Made by a program: the position numbers and the translations under genes. This document shows, one piece after another, positions 1 to 7,618 of a stretch of 64,000 nt of DNA. Within the stretch, counting starts at the first letter, position 1, and every line of letters begins with the position of its first letter. Origin of the DNA: Nocardioides soli (GTDB taxonomy: Bacteria > Actinomycetota > Actinomycetes > Propionibacteriales > Nocardioidaceae). The notes under the pieces are model-generated. The model was not told the origin of the DNA. It did no database searches and worked only from the letters and a program-made list of their open reading frames with translations. The stretch spans positions 310,501 to 374,500 of the forward strand of contig NZ_JACHWR010000003.1 of NCBI RefSeq assembly GCF_014191495.1, read 5' to 3'.

Positions 1-1
1 C

Positions 2-967
2 GAGCCGGCCACCTGGTCGCCGCTGGAGTACGCCTGCCACGTCCGCGACGTCCACCTGCTCTTCGACGAGCGCGTCGCGCTGATGCTCGAGCAGGACGCA
101 CCCCGGTTCCGCAACTGGGACCAGGACGAGACGGCGGTCGCCCAGCGGTACGCCGAGCAGCGGCCGGCGACCGTGTCGGCCGAGCTGCTGGACGCCGCCG
201 AGCGGGTCGCCGAGCGCTACGAGTCGGTCCCGCCGGGGGCGTGGAGCCGCCGCGGTCTGCGCGGCGACGGCAGCGAGTTCAGCGTCGAGAGCATCGGGCT
301 CTACCACCTGCACGACATCGTCCACCACGCATGGGACGTGCGCGCCACGGTGGTCCGCGCGACGGTCGCGGCCTACGACGCCCACGCGGCGGCGTACGGC
401 GAGGGCACCATCAGCCTGCCCGCCGAGGTCGCCGACGACATCGTCGCCTTCGCGATCGCCGTCGGGCCGCGCGGCCGGGTGCTCGAGATCGGCAGTGCCA
501 CCGGCCGCGACGCCGCCGCGCTCGAGGCCGCCGGCCTCGACGTGCGCCGCACCGACATCACGGCGGGCTTCGTCGAGCTGATGCGCGCCGCCGGGCAGCG
601 CGCCGACCGCCTCGACCCGCTCACCGACGACCTCGCCGACCCCGAGCGCCCGGGTATGCCGTACGACGGGGTGTGGGCGAACGCCTGTCTGCTCCACGTC
701 GACCGAGCCGACCTGCCCCGGCTCCTGGAGCGGCTGGCCGCGGCCACCCGCCCGGCCGGGCCGCTGGCACTGACCCTCAAGGAGGGCGACGGCGAGGCGT
801 GGTCCACCCACGGCCACGTCGGGGCGCCGCGGCGCTTCGTCTTCTGGCGCGAGGCGGAGCTGCGCACGGTGCTCGACGCCGCCGGCTGGCGGGTCGAGGC
901 GGTGCGGCAGAGCCGCAGCGCGCGCACCGGCGAGCCGTGGCTCGACGTGCAGGCGGTGCGTGCATGA
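2..967 (+). CDS. DinB-like / SAM methyltransferase fusion (5' partial)
   Basis: The reading frame is open from base 2, so the true start lies upstream of the window. The visible N-terminal part (WSPLEYACHVRDVHLLFDER, later HLHDIVHHAWDV) resembles a DinB/maleylpyruvate-isomerase-type helical metal-binding domain. It is followed by a class I SAM-dependent methyltransferase with motif I VLEIGSATGRDA and a motif IV-like stretch DGVWANACLLHV. The substrate cannot be told from sequence. The stop overlaps the next start by 4 bp (ATGA), so it is probably translated with the DUF3046 gene. Confidence 0.75.
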   Translation, partial: EPATWSPLEYACHVRDVHLLFDERVALMLEQDAPRFRNWDQDETAVAQRYAEQRPATVSAELLDAAERVAERYESVPPGAWSRRGLRGDGSEFSVESIGLYHLHDIVHHAWDVRATVVRATVAAYDAHAAAYGEGTISLPAEVADDIVAFAIAVGPRGRVLEIGSATGRDAAALEAAGLDVRRTDITAGFVELMRAAGQRADRLDPLTDDLADPERPGMPYDGVWANACLLHVDRADLPRLLERLAAATRPAGPLALTLKEGDGEAWSTHGHVGAPRRFVFWREAELRTVLDAAGWRVEAVRQSRSARTGEPWLDVQAVRA

Positions 968-1158
968 GGCACACCGAGTTCTGGGCCCGGATGGACGACG
1001 CGCTGGGTGCGGCGTACGCCCGGTCCTGGGCGGGCAGCTTCGTGATCGGCGAGCTCGGCGGCCGCACCGCCGCCGAGGCGCTCGATGCGGGAGTGCCGCC
1101 CAAGGAGGTCTGGGCCGCGGTCTGGCGGACCCTCGAGCTGCCGGCCTCCCAGAAGTGA
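964..1158 (+). CDS. DUF3046 family protein
   Basis: This 64-residue protein (MRHTEFWARMDDALG..., ending WRTLELPASQK) matches the DUF3046 family, small actinobacterial proteins usually found just upstream of recA. Its function is unknown. The start is set by the ATGA overlap with the preceding gene, and the end overlaps the MFS start as GTGA, so three genes are coupled here. Two genes (MFS, mtnP) separate it from recA, although these proteins are often immediate recA neighbours. Confidence 0.8.
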   Translation: MRHTEFWARMDDALGAAYARSWAGSFVIGELGGRTAAEALDAGVPPKEVWAAVWRTLELPASQK

Positions 1159-2414
1159 GCGCCCCGGCCCGGGTCGAGCCAGACCTGGCGGCGATCCAGC
1201 GGCGCACGATCCGCACGCTCGTCGTCGCCCAGGCGGTGGGCGCGATCGGCATCACCATCGGCATTGCCACGGCGTCGCTGCTCGCGCGCGACATCTCCGG
1301 CTCGGAGAGCCAGGCCGGCCTGGCCCAGACCTTCCAGGTGCTCGGCGCCGCGGTGGCGTCGTACCTCCTCGCCCGGGTGATGGCGATCCGCGGCCGCCGG
1401 ATCGGCCTGGCCGCGGGGTACCTGATCGGTGCCGCCGGCGCCGTCCTGGCGGTGGTGGCCGGCGTCCTGGACTCGATGGTCGTGCTGCTCCTCGGGGCGG
1501 TCCTGCTCGGCGCGACGACCGCCGCCAACAGCGGGGCCCGGTACGCCGCCACCGACCTCGCGGAGGACGCCCACAAGGGGCGTGCGCTCTCGACGGTGGT
1601 CTGGGCGACCACGATCGGGGCGGTCGCCGGCCCCAACCTGACCGGCCCGTCCGGTGCGCTCGCCGACACGATGGGGATCCCCGAGCTGACCGGGCCGTTC
1701 GCGCTCGGCAGCATCGGCATGCTGGCGGCCGCGCTGGTCGTGTGGGGGCTGCTGCGTCCCGACCCGTTGCTGGTCGCGCGCGAGGCGGCGGGCGTGGCAC
1801 CCGAGGCCCCCGCTGGTACGGCGTGGTCGCGGGCGGTGGCCGCCACCCGTGAGCGCCCGGTGCTCGCGTTCGCCGTGCTCGGCATGGCGTGCGCGCACGC
1901 CGCGATGGTCGGCGTCATGGTGATGTCGCCGCTGCACATGGAGCACGGCCACGCGGAGCTGCGCGTGATCGGTCTGGTGATCAGCCTGCACGTGCTCGGC
2001 ATGTTCGCCTTCTCGCCCCTGGTCGGCATGCTCGCCGACCGCACCGGGCGCCCGACCGTGCTGGTCGAGGGCGCGGTGCTGCTGCTGGCCGCGATGGTGC
2101 TGTGTGCGAGCGCCCCGGAGGGTTCGTCGTGGCAGATGTTCACGGGGCTGTTCCTGCTCGGCCTGGGCTGGTCGTTCGCGACCGTCGCGGCCTCGACCCT
2201 GATCGCCCAGCACGCGCCGATCGACGCCCGCACCGACGTGCAGGGGGCCGCCGACCTGGTGATGGGGCTGACCGCGGCGGGCGCCGGCGGGCTGGCCGGG
2301 GTCATCGTCGGCGTGTGGGGCTACCCGGAGCTCGCGATCTGCTCGATCGGACTGGTCGTGCTGGTCGCGATCGGCGGGTTCGGGGCGCGCGCCACGACGC
2401 GGCTGGCAGGCTGA
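1155..2414 (+). CDS. MFS transporter
   Basis: A 419-residue polytopic protein with about 12 hydrophobic segments and MFS loop signatures (RVMAIRGRRIGLAAG after TM2; GMLADRTGRPTVL in the second half). The central loop lies near residues 200-225. A GTG start at 1155 overlaps the DUF3046 stop (GTGA). A longer in-frame extension exists upstream but would overlap the whole DUF3046 gene. The substrate is unknown; a drug or metabolite efflux role is possible. Confidence 0.8.
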   Translation: MSAPARVEPDLAAIQRRTIRTLVVAQAVGAIGITIGIATASLLARDISGSESQAGLAQTFQVLGAAVASYLLARVMAIRGRRIGLAAGYLIGAAGAVLAVVAGVLDSMVVLLLGAVLLGATTAANSGARYAATDLAEDAHKGRALSTVVWATTIGAVAGPNLTGPSGALADTMGIPELTGPFALGSIGMLAAALVVWGLLRPDPLLVAREAAGVAPEAPAGTAWSRAVAATRERPVLAFAVLGMACAHAAMVGVMVMSPLHMEHGHAELRVIGLVISLHVLGMFAFSPLVGMLADRTGRPTVLVEGAVLLLAAMVLCASAPEGSSWQMFTGLFLLGLGWSFATVAASTLIAQHAPIDARTDVQGAADLVMGLTAAGAGGLAGVIVGVWGYPELAICSIGLVVLVAIGGFGARATTRLAG

Positions 2415-2418
2415 GGCC

Positions 2419-3225
2419 ATGAGCTTCGCGGAGGTGGCGGTGATCGGCGGCACCGGCTTCTACTCGTTCCTCGACGACTACGAGGAGCATCCCGTCGAGA
2501 CGCCGTACGGCGCGCCCTCGGCGCCGGTCGCGGTCGGCACGCTGGCCGGCCGGCGGGTGGCGTTCCTGCCGCGGCACGGTCCGCACCACGAGCATCCGCC
2601 GCACGCGATCCCGTACCGCGCCAACCTCTGGGCGCTGCGCGCCCTCGGCGTCCGCCAGGTGCTCGCGCCGTGCGCGGTGGGCGGGCTGAGCGACGCGGTG
2701 GCGCCCGGCGACCTGGTCGTCCCCGACCAGCTGGTCGACCGGACGTTCCGCCGGGTCCCGTCGTACGTCGAGCGCGGGGCGGTCCACCTCCCGTTCGCCG
2801 ACCCCTACTGCCCGGGCGTCTCCGGCGCGCTCGCCGCCGCCGACCCGGAGCTGAAGGTCGGGGGAGCGATGGTCGTCATCGAGGGTCCGCGCTTCTCGAC
2901 CCGGGCGGAGTCGCGCCACTACGCCGACCAGGGCTGGACGCTGATCAACATGACCGGAGCGCCCGAGGCGGCCCTCGCCCGCGAGCTGCGGATGTGCTAC
3001 GCCCCGGTCGCGCTCGTCACCGACATGGACGCCGGCGCGGAGGTGGGGGACGGCGTGGACCAGGAGGAGGTCGTCGCGTTGTTCCGGGCCAACCTCGAGC
3101 GGCTCAGCGGCCTGCTCGCCCGCGCGATCGAGGGGCTGCCCGACCCGCGCGGGTGCGGCTGCTCGACGTGGGCCGACGGCGTCGAGCTGACCTACGAGGT
3201 GCCGGGCGGCATCGGACCCGGGTGA
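2419..3225 (+). CDS. mtnP: S-methyl-5'-thioadenosine phosphorylase family
   Basis: A 268-residue purine nucleoside phosphorylase-type enzyme, probably cleaving methylthioadenosine to adenine and methylthioribose-1-phosphate in methionine salvage. It starts with the phosphate-binding IGGTGFYSF, continues with RHGPHHEHPPH and HAIPYRANLWAL, and carries the base/ribose pocket INMTGAPEAALAREL followed by VTDMDAG. These fit the MTAP subfamily rather than hexameric PNPs. The MFS stop is only 4 bp upstream. MTI phosphorylase activity cannot be excluded. Confidence 0.85.
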   Translation: MSFAEVAVIGGTGFYSFLDDYEEHPVETPYGAPSAPVAVGTLAGRRVAFLPRHGPHHEHPPHAIPYRANLWALRALGVRQVLAPCAVGGLSDAVAPGDLVVPDQLVDRTFRRVPSYVERGAVHLPFADPYCPGVSGALAAADPELKVGGAMVVIEGPRFSTRAESRHYADQGWTLINMTGAPEAALARELRMCYAPVALVTDMDAGAEVGDGVDQEEVVALFRANLERLSGLLARAIEGLPDPRGCGCSTWADGVELTYEVPGGIGPG

Positions 3226-3350
3226 CACACGGGTGGGCGGCCCCGCTGGTGCACCCATCGGATCGGGGGGCCTCAAGGGTCACACCAGCACCTCCGCTCC
3301 CACCTGGCGGCCGAGAGCCGCACGACACGCCGCATCAGCTCGGCGCGCCG

Positions 3351-3384
3351 TGCGGGTTTCGGCTGCCGGCAGCCGAAACCCGCA
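3351..3384. terminator. Perfect 34-bp palindrome after mtnP
   Basis: TGCGGGTTTCGGCTGCC is followed directly by its exact reverse complement, giving a 17-bp stem with no spacer. It sits 125 bp after the mtnP stop and before the recA control region. No T-tract follows, so if it terminates it does so as a U-less actinobacterial hairpin. A CGACCA-rich tandem stretch follows at about 3385-3411. Confidence 0.5.
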
Positions 3385-3461
3385 CGACGACCACGACCAC
3401 GACCACGGCGACGCCGCGCCGCGGCCCCGAATCCGCAACACGCCGGACCGCGCTGCCGACA

Positions 3462-3477
3462 TCGAACAGATGTTCGG
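3462..3477. promoter_or_regulatory. SOS box (LexA operator) of recA
   Basis: TCGAACAGATGTTCGG matches the Gram-positive/actinobacterial LexA operator (TCGAAC-N4-GTTCGA) in 11 of 12 fixed positions. It lies 134 bp before the recA ATG, as expected for DNA-damage induction of recA. Confidence 0.9.
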
Positions 3478-3545
3478 GCTAGGTTGTGTCCACAGGCACG
3501 ACGCGGACGAGGTTCTCCACAGGTTCGACGGCGCTGATCAGGCAC

Positions 3546-3567
3546 TGTCGGTGGCTCGCTCTAGCGT
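3546..3567 (+). promoter_or_regulatory. RecA-NDp-type (LexA-independent) promoter
   Basis: TGTCGGTG, eight bases, then TAGCGT reproduces the RecA-NDp consensus described in mycobacteria (TTGTCRGTG-N8-TANNNT), which drives LexA/RecA-independent damage induction. Transcription would start near 3574, about 37 nt before the recA ATG. With the SOS box upstream, this gives recA two damage-responsive inputs. Confidence 0.75.
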
Positions 3568-3610
3568 CGCCGATGTGCCTGGAACCCGACGAGAGACGAG
3601 GAAGAAGACC

Positions 3611-4660
3611 ATGGCTGGTGGAGACCGCGAGAAGGCCCTCGACGCCGCGCTCGCCAACATCGAGCGGCAGTTCGGCAAGGGGTCGGTCATGCGGCTCGGC
3701 GACGAGAGCCGGGCACCGCTCGAGATCATCCCGACCGGATCGATCGCGCTCGACGTGGCGCTGGGCCTGGGTGGCCTGCCCCGCGGCCGCGTGGTCGAGA
3801 TCTACGGCCCGGAGTCGTCGGGTAAGACGACGGTCGCCCTGCACGCGGTGGCCAGCGCCCAGGCCGCCGGCGGCATCGTGGCCTTCATCGACGCCGAGCA
3901 CGCGCTCGACCCGGAGTACGCGAAGGCCCTCGGCGTCGACACCGACGCGCTGCTGGTCTCCCAGCCCGACTCCGGTGAGCAGGCGCTGGAGATCGCCGAC
4001 ATGCTGGTCCGCTCCGGCGCGCTCTCGCTGATCGTCATCGACTCGGTGGCCGCGCTGGTGCCCCGGGCCGAGATCGAGGGCGAGATGGGTGACAGCCACG
4101 TCGGCCTCCAGGCGCGCCTGATGAGCCAGGCGCTGCGGAAGATGACCGGTGCGCTCAACAACTCCGGCACCACCGCGATCTTCATCAACCAGCTGCGCGA
4201 GAAGATCGGCGTGATGTTCGGCTCGCCCGAGACCACGACCGGTGGCCGGGCGCTGAAGTTCTACTCCTCGGTCCGGCTCGACGTGCGCCGCATCGAGACG
4301 CTCAAGGACGGCACCGACATGGTCGGCAACCGCACGCGCGTCAAGGTCGTGAAGAACAAGGTGGCCCCGCCGTTCAAGCAGGCCGAGTTCGACATCATGT
4401 ACGGCAAGGGCATCAGCCGCGAGGGTGGCCTGATCGACGTCGGTGTCGAGGCCGGCCTGGTCCGCAAGGCCGGCGCTTGGTACACCTACGAGGGCGATCA
4501 GCTCGGCCAGGGCAAGGAGAACGCGCGCAACTTCCTGCGCGACAACCCCGACCTCGCCAACGAGCTGGAGAAGAAGATCCTGGAGAAGCTCGGCGTGGGC
4601 CCGCAGGTCGACCAGGAGGCACCGCTCTCCGACGAGCCGATCGGCGTCGACTCCTTCTAG
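3611..4660 (+). CDS. recA: Recombinase RecA
   Basis: A 349-residue RecA, the strand-exchange ATPase and LexA co-protease. Walker A is GPESSGKT at residues 66-73, Walker B is LIVIDSVAAL, and the L2/DNA-binding region is intact (NQLREKIGVMFGSPETTTGGRALKF split over loop and strand). No intein is present. The ATG at 3611 follows GAGGAAG; in-frame sequence upstream lies in the control region and is not needed for a complete family-length protein. recX follows after a REP-like hairpin. Confidence 0.98.
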   Translation: MAGGDREKALDAALANIERQFGKGSVMRLGDESRAPLEIIPTGSIALDVALGLGGLPRGRVVEIYGPESSGKTTVALHAVASAQAAGGIVAFIDAEHALDPEYAKALGVDTDALLVSQPDSGEQALEIADMLVRSGALSLIVIDSVAALVPRAEIEGEMGDSHVGLQARLMSQALRKMTGALNNSGTTAIFINQLREKIGVMFGSPETTTGGRALKFYSSVRLDVRRIETLKDGTDMVGNRTRVKVVKNKVAPPFKQAEFDIMYGKGISREGGLIDVGVEAGLVRKAGAWYTYEGDQLGQGKENARNFLRDNPDLANELEKKILEKLGVGPQVDQEAPLSDEPIGVDSF

Positions 4661-4664
4661 TGAT

Positions 4665-4787
4665 GGTTTCGAGGCTCGCAAGCTCGCACCTCAACCCAAG
4701 GGTTTCGAGGCTCGCGGCCTCGCACCTCAACCACCGTCATGTCGGTGGTTGAGGTGTGAGGGCCGCCAGGCCCGAGCCTCGAAACCC
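4665..4787. repeat. REP-like direct and inverted repeat between recA and recX
   Basis: Two direct copies beginning GGTTTCGAGGCTCG (4665-4697 and 4701-4735) are followed by an inverted copy (4744-4787). The core ACCTCAACCACC / GGTGGTTGAGGT forms a perfect 12-bp stem around an 8-base loop, extended by the outer GGTTTCGAGGCTCG / CGAGCCTCGAAACC arms. It resembles a dispersed REP-type palindrome. It could attenuate recA-to-recX readthrough so that RecX is made at lower level than RecA. Confidence 0.75.
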
Positions 4788-4809
4788 AGCGACCCAGGAG
4801 AGCAAGCCC

Positions 4810-5475
4810 ATGACTCTCGACGAGGACCGGCCGCCGCCGGAGTGGCTCGGGGACGTCTCGACCGGGGTGGACGCCTGGACCAAGCGCGCAGCCGCCCCGC
4901 CCCCCGAGGACACCACGGCGCAGGGCCCCTTCGAGACGGTTGCTGCGCAACCTCCTCAGGAACCACCGGACGCCGACCCGGAGGCGGTGGCCCGCAAGAT
5001 CCTGCTCGACCAGCTCACCGGACAGGCGCGCAGCCGCCAAGAGCTCGCCGACAAGCTGGCCAAGAAGCACGTGCCGGACGAGATCGCCGGCCGTCTGCTC
5101 GACCGGTTCGAGGAGGTCGGCCTGGTCGACGACGACGCGTTCGCCCGGTCCTGGATCGCCAGCCGTGGCCCCGCGGGGGCGGGTGGCAAGGGCCTGGCCC
5201 GGCGGGCGCTCGCCCAGGAGCTGCGCCGCAAGGGCGTCGACGACGAGACCGCCCGAGAGGCGCTCGACGAGATCGACCCGACCGACGAGGAGGAGACCGC
5301 CCGGGCCCTGGTGCGCAAGAAGCTGCGGTCGCTGCAGCGCGTCGACGACGCCACCGCCACCCGGCGCCTGGTCGGCATGCTCGCCCGCAAGGGCTACGGC
5401 TCCGGGATGTCGTTCGCCGTGGTGCGCGACGAGCTGGCGGCCGCCGGCCGCGAGTCGGCGGACCAGCACGCCTAG
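4810..5475 (+). CDS. recX: Regulatory protein RecX
   Basis: A 221-residue RecX that would modulate RecA filament activity. After an acidic, proline-rich N-terminus (about 70 residues) come the three-helix RecX repeats: ARKILLDQLTGQARSRQELADKL, then ...LVDDDAFARSWI, then MLARKGYGSGMSFAVVRDEL. The ATG at 4810 follows AGGAGAGC. An upstream in-frame ATG at 4756 would place residues inside the REP element and lacks a ribosome site. The TAG stop lies in the left end of the next inverted repeat. Confidence 0.93.
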   Translation: MTLDEDRPPPEWLGDVSTGVDAWTKRAAAPPPEDTTAQGPFETVAAQPPQEPPDADPEAVARKILLDQLTGQARSRQELADKLAKKHVPDEIAGRLLDRFEEVGLVDDDAFARSWIASRGPAGAGGKGLARRALAQELRRKGVDDETAREALDEIDPTDEEETARALVRKKLRSLQRVDDATATRRLVGMLARKGYGSGMSFAVVRDELAAAGRESADQHA

Positions 5476-5639
5476 TGTCGTGCGTTGGAAGTTGTGGCAC
5501 GGTTGGCGTGCTCACGGTGCGTGCGCTGCAAGGCGCCGGAGCGCAGCCATACCCGCTCGTCTCGCAAGCGACGGCAACGCCGCAGAGTGCGTGCCATGGG
5601 TGCGCGAAGCGCACCAGAACTTCTGACGCACGACGCTAG
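5472..5639. repeat. 168-bp MITE-like inverted-repeat element
   Basis: The terminal 22-bp arms CTAGTGTCGTGCGTTGGAAGTT (5472-5493) and, on the other strand, CTAGCGTCGTGCGTCAGAAGTT (5618-5639) match at 19 of 22 positions. The interior also shows partial self-complementarity with several possible G-U pairs, so its RNA could form one long irregular hairpin. There is no convincing ORF. It overlaps the recX stop. It may be a non-autonomous mobile element or a structured repeat, since both ends are CTAG. Confidence 0.65.
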
Positions 5640-5699
5640 GGCCGGTCGATCGGCGCGAGGCTGTTCCCCGATCCCCATGCCACCCGGCACAATGCCGCG

Positions 5700-6422
5700 A
5701 TGAGCCACCCCATCGCCGACGCACCGGTCCGCGTGGTCGTCCACGACCGGGGCCGCGACCTGAGCGGGGTGGTGCGGCCGGACGAGTCCTGGGCCGCAGC
5801 CGCGCGGCGTACCTGCGCCAGCATGCACGCCGAGCCGGTGCCGGGCGACCTGTCCGGGCAGGTCAAGGAGTTCGTGGTCGACCACGACGAGCGGGTCGCG
5901 GTACGCGCGATGACCCGCGGTGACCTGGGCGACCTGCTGCGCTGGCGGCAGTCCGACCACGTGGCCCGTTGGTGGGCCTCGGAGGGCGAGCCGACGGCGG
6001 CCCTGATCGAGGCGCGCTACGGGCCCCGGATCGACGGCCGGAGCGCCACCCGGATGTGGGTGGCGGAGGTCAACGGCCGGTCGGTGGGCTTCGTGCAGGA
6101 CTACCGGGTCGGCGACTACCCCGACTACGCCGTGCTCGGGCCGGATCCGGACGCGATCGGCGTCGACTACGCACTGGCCGAGGAGTGGAGCGGCCGCGGC
6201 CTCGGCGTGCGGGTGCTGTGGGCGTGGATGCGGCGCGCCCGGAGCCGGTTCCCCGAGGCGACGACGTACTTCGCCGCGCCCGACCACCGCAACGCCGCCT
6301 CGCTGCGGATGCTCGCGAAGGCGGGCTTCGAGGCGGGCCTGTGGTTCGACGAGCCCCAGGAGGACGGCAGCGTCGACACGGTCGTCGGCTGCACGCTCGA
6401 CGTACGCCGGGTGCTCGGCTGA
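5700..6422 (+). CDS. GNAT acetyltransferase, AAC(6')-like
   Basis: A 240-residue GNAT protein. From about residue 65 it resembles aminoglycoside 6'-N-acetyltransferases and related siderophore/lysine acetyltransferases (Acetyltransf_8 type): LLRWRQSDHVARWW, WVAEVNGRSVGFVQDYRV, GVDYALAEEWSGRGLGVRVL (acetyl-CoA loop), and RNAASLRMLAKAGFEAG. The N-terminal 60 residues are extra compared with classical AAC(6')-I enzymes. Sequence alone does not establish aminoglycoside as substrate. It sits alone after the inverted-repeat element and carries no sign of a cassette or integron. Confidence 0.75.
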   Translation: MSHPIADAPVRVVVHDRGRDLSGVVRPDESWAAAARRTCASMHAEPVPGDLSGQVKEFVVDHDERVAVRAMTRGDLGDLLRWRQSDHVARWWASEGEPTAALIEARYGPRIDGRSATRMWVAEVNGRSVGFVQDYRVGDYPDYAVLGPDPDAIGVDYALAEEWSGRGLGVRVLWAWMRRARSRFPEATTYFAAPDHRNAASLRMLAKAGFEAGLWFDEPQEDGSVDTVVGCTLDVRRVLG

Positions 6423-6460
6423 CCTGCCGGTGGCGCGACTCCGGAGCACGCCGTCTCATC

Positions 6461-6466
6461 TAGGGT
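6461..6466 (+). promoter_or_regulatory. -10 box of the HipA-like gene, leaderless type
   Basis: TAGGGT ends 7 nt before the GTG start at 6474, so the predicted transcript begins at or next to the start codon. No Shine-Dalgarno is visible. Confidence 0.6.
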
Positions 6467-6473
6467 TTGGGTC

Positions 6474-7241
6474 GTGATCCCGACCGTCGCCGTGACCCGC
6501 TACGTCACTCCGCTGCGCGAGGGCGGCAGCCTGCCCGGCATCGTCGAGGGCGACGACCTCGGCACCTACGTCTGCAAGTTCCGCGGCGCCGGCCAGGGCC
6601 TGCGCGTGCTGGTCGCCGAGGTGATCGTGGGCGAGCTGGCGCGGCGCATCGGGCTGCGCACGCCGCGGCTGGTCGCGCTCGAGCTGGACCCGGAGATCGC
6701 CCGCTACGAGGCGGACGAGGAGGTGCAGGACCTGCTCAACGCCAGTGCCGGGCTCAACCTCGGGATCGACTTCCTGCCCGGGGCGTTCGGCTACGACGCC
6801 GAGGTGCCCGCCGGGGACGGCGTCGGCGCGAAGATCCTCTGGCTCGACGCCTTCACCGCGAACGTCGACCGCTCGTGGCGCAACCCCAACCTGCTCGTCT
6901 GGCACGGCGACCTGTGGGTGATCGACCATGGCGCCTGCCTGTACTTCCACCACGCCTGGGCGGGCGGGGTGACCGACCCGGGCCGGTTCGCCGAGCAGCG
7001 CTGGAGCCCCGACGACCACGTGCTGCTCGCGCACGCGCCCGACCTGCCGGCCGTCGACGCCGAGCTCGGCGACCTGCTCACCGCGGAGGTCTTCGCCGAG
7101 GTGCTGGCCGAGGTCCCCGATGAGTGGCTCGGGCCGGTGCCCGGCGCGGACTCACCCGACGCGCTGCGCGCGGCCTACGCGGCGTTCCTGACCGCACGGC
7201 TCGGCACCCGCCAGTGGCTGCCGGTGGTGGCGCGCCGATGA
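6474..7241 (+). CDS. HipA-like kinase-fold protein
   Basis: A 255-residue protein of the stand-alone HipA-like family. It lacks the N-terminal HipA subdomain of the E. coli toxin but keeps a kinase-like core: a Lys in TYVCKFRGAGQG, a catalytic-loop-like LDAFTANVDRSWRNPNLL (Asp and Asn positions) and a metal-binding-like VIDHGACLYF. The target is unknown; protein or tRNA-synthetase phosphorylation is a family-based guess. GTG start at 6474 with an adjacent -10. It overlaps the DUF3037 gene by 4 bp (ATGA), so the two are a translationally coupled pair. Confidence 0.8.
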   Translation: MIPTVAVTRYVTPLREGGSLPGIVEGDDLGTYVCKFRGAGQGLRVLVAEVIVGELARRIGLRTPRLVALELDPEIARYEADEEVQDLLNASAGLNLGIDFLPGAFGYDAEVPAGDGVGAKILWLDAFTANVDRSWRNPNLLVWHGDLWVIDHGACLYFHHAWAGGVTDPGRFAEQRWSPDDHVLLAHAPDLPAVDAELGDLLTAEVFAEVLAEVPDEWLGPVPGADSPDALRAAYAAFLTARLGTRQWLPVVARR

Positions 7242-7618
7242 GCAAGCTCGCCTACCAGTACGTCGTGCTGCGTTGCGTGCCCCGCGTCGACCGCGAGGAG
7301 TTCGTGAACGTCGGTGTCGTGCTCTACTGCCACGCGACCGACTTCCTGCGGGCGGCGTGGCACGTCGACCGCGACCGGCTGCGGGCGCTCGACCCGCGGT
7401 TGGACCTCGACCAGGTCTGCGAGGCGCTGGAGTTCATCGAGGGCGTGTGCGCGGGTGACCAGCGCGGGGGAGCGGCGGCGGAGCGGCCGTTGAGCCAGCG
7501 GTTCGGGTTCGTGAAGGCGCCCCGCAGCACCGTGATCCAGCCCGGGCCGGTGCACGGTGGGGTCACCACCGATCCCGAGCGCCAGCTCGAGCACCTGCTG
7601 GAGCAGTTGGTCAGCTGA
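7238..7618 (+). CDS. DUF3037 family protein
   Basis: A 126-residue protein starting MSKLAYQYVVLRCVPRVDRE, with FVNVGVVLYCHATDF typical of DUF3037. Family members commonly follow HipA-like kinase genes, and the ATGA overlap here supports joint translation. The function is unknown; it could be an inhibitor, substrate or partner of the kinase. The ATG at 7238 is preferred over in-frame codons inside the upstream gene. The 3' end overlaps the convergent desaturase by 8 bp. Confidence 0.82.
   Translation: MSKLAYQYVVLRCVPRVDREEFVNVGVVLYCHATDFLRAAWHVDRDRLRALDPRLDLDQVCEALEFIEGVCAGDQRGGAAAERPLSQRFGFVKAPRSTVIQPGPVHGGVTTDPERQLEHLLEQLVS

Noticed and set aside
3484..3523. DnaA-box-like TCCACAGG pairs upstream of recA
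   Set aside because: Two loose matches to TTGTCCACA only, no cluster, no dnaA/dnaN/gyrB neighbourhood; not an origin.
4665..4787. Repeats between recA and recX as a possible CRISPR array
   Set aside because: Only two direct copies with a 3-base gap plus one inverted copy, no spacers of constant length and no cas genes.
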